Below are positions 63,263-64,000 of a DNA stretch of 64,000 nucleotides, piece after piece. A program made the position numbers and the translations under genes. Source of the DNA: Rothia nasimurium (GTDB taxonomy: Bacteria; Actinomycetota; Actinomycetes; Actinomycetales; Micrococcaceae); assembly GCF_928392795.1 (NCBI RefSeq), contig NZ_CAKMTJ010000005.1, positions 1 to 64,000 on the forward strand, read 5' to 3'. The first letter of the stretch is position 1. Every line of letters starts with the position of its first letter. Under the pieces are notes generated by a model. The model did not search any database. It was not told where the DNA came from and saw nothing but the letters and a program-made list of their open reading frames with translations.

Positions 63263-64000
63263 GTGAACCAGTCCCAGCCCCGCCCCGTACCCAATACGCT
63301 CGATACCCGCTTTGCCGGGGCGTCCGCGTCCATCACCGCACACGCCGATATCGCCGCCACCCACGCGGCCGCCCTGCGCTCCATCGACCGGGTGGTGGCT
63401 GAAACAGCCCAGCCCACCGACCCGCAGGTAGCGGCGGACGGCATCCGGCAACTCCTGCACGACGGGCAGGTTCTGGTGCTCACAGGGGCAGGAATCTCCA
63501 CAGGCTCAGGGATCCCCGACTACCGCGGCCCCGCCGGGTCCCTGCGTAACCACCGGCCCATGACCTACCAGGAATTCCGTTTCGACGAGGTGGCGCGGCA
63601 GCGCTACTGGGCCCGATCTTTTGTGGGCTGGCGGCAGATGAACCGGGCCCGCCCCAATACCGCCCACTACCTGCTCGCAGACCTCGAAGCCCAGGGGCGC
63701 CTTGCCGGGCTGATTACCCAAAACGTGGATGGCCTGCACACCGCAGCCGGCTCCCGTAAGGTCGTTACCCTGCACGGGGATCTTTCCCGCATCGAGTGCC
63801 TAGACTGCGGGGCGGACGAGGGGCGCACCTCCCTGGACGCCCGCATTGAGGCCGCCAACCCCGGCTACCTCGAACGCCTTGCCAGCACCACCTTGCAGGT
63901 CAACCCCGATGGCGACGCTGACATCGACGCCCGCTTTATCCAGGATTTTCAGATGGTCGGCTGCCTGGCCTGCGGCTCAACCAAGCTCAAACCCGCTGTG
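63263..64000 (+). CDS. Sirtuin (Sir2-family NAD-dependent deacetylase), cut by window end
   Basis: This frame starts at a GTG at 63263 after GGAAGA and stays open to the last base (246 codons), so the C-terminus is outside. Sir2 signs are clear: LTGAGISTGSGIPDYRG, TQNVDGLHTAAG with the catalytic His following in LHGDLSRIEC, zinc Cys pairs in ECLDCG and GCLACGS, and KPAV at the edge. It removes acetyl groups from lysine using NAD. The first about 60 residues are an extra N-terminal extension. It is preceded by the clpB terminator, so it is a separate unit. Confidence 0.93.
   Translation, partial: MNQSQPRPVPNTLDTRFAGASASITAHADIAATHAAALRSIDRVVAETAQPTDPQVAADGIRQLLHDGQVLVLTGAGISTGSGIPDYRGPAGSLRNHRPMTYQEFRFDEVARQRYWARSFVGWRQMNRARPNTAHYLLADLEAQGRLAGLITQNVDGLHTAAGSRKVVTLHGDLSRIECLDCGADEGRTSLDARIEAANPGYLERLASTTLQVNPDGDADIDARFIQDFQMVGCLACGSTKLKPAV

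Overview
The window reads as a high-GC Gram-positive (actinobacterial) chromosome. Supporting signs are DtxR/IdeR-type iron control, HspR (HAIR) boxes before clpB, a stand-alone GroEL behind a CIRCE operator, an MtrA-like box plus a c-di-AMP riboswitch before an NlpC/P60 hydrolase, a PhoP-like two-component pair, DUF3027 and DUF3263 proteins, tandem ThrE exporters and a WXG100 protein. My best guess is Rothia or another Micrococcaceae; this is inference from gene content, as no database was searched.

Bases 1-4.6 kb are an accessory scar: the right end of one IS3-family element, the C-terminal tip of an Rhs (YD-repeat) polymorphic toxin, a small membrane-anchored candidate immunity gene, a complete second IS3-family element with perfect 16-bp ends, a 5'-truncated gene that looks distantly related to the immunity candidate, and a small two-TM gene split at a run of nine C. 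Bases 4.66-13.4 kb hold three co-directional genes: a very large Ser/Thr/Pro-rich coiled-coil lipoprotein, a membrane-anchored periplasmic-binding-fold protein and a 1432-aa FHA-FtsK/EccC-EssC-type ATPase. They look like a reduced type VII secretion-like module without the usual EccB/D/E or mycosin partners. A WXG100 protein is encoded about 22 kb away.

Bases 13.4-22.9 kb carry an MmpS-like lipoprotein, a tandem histidine phosphatase, a VanZ-like protein, a complete fructose PTS operon (DeoR-family regulator, fruK, fruA, ptsI, ptsH; an 82-nt stem-loop lies between ptsI and ptsH) and a FemX-like aminoacyltransferase. Bases 23-31 kb carry two tandem ThrE-type exporters, ung, small conserved proteins, a LytR_C protein and CIRCE-controlled groEL. 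Bases 31-35.5 kb carry rlmC, an isochorismate synthase convergent with an Sfp-type phosphopantetheinyl transferase, RNase HI with a C-terminal NTF2-like domain, and the WXG100 gene.

Bases 35.8-46.6 kb carry a PhoPR-like two-component system, DUF3027, an MFS exporter, serC, ideR, the MtrA-box/c-di-AMP-riboswitch/NlpC-P60 unit, tRNA-Arg(CCT) with a large 3' hairpin, and a DUF559/AbiEi-like protein. Bases 46.7-52.4 kb carry pcrA/uvrD, a SoxG-like orphan and sucCD. Bases 52.6-60.4 kb carry two divergent Tat-exported surface proteins across an AT-rich gap, a ferritin-VIT1 metal transporter, dps behind two DtxR-like boxes, and several small metabolic or membrane genes. Bases 60.5-64 kb carry clpB behind two HAIR elements and a sirtuin cut by the window edge.

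Iron is a recurring theme: ideR, dps with its boxes, the VIT1-type transporter and the isochorismate synthase/PPTase pair all lie within about 25 kb.
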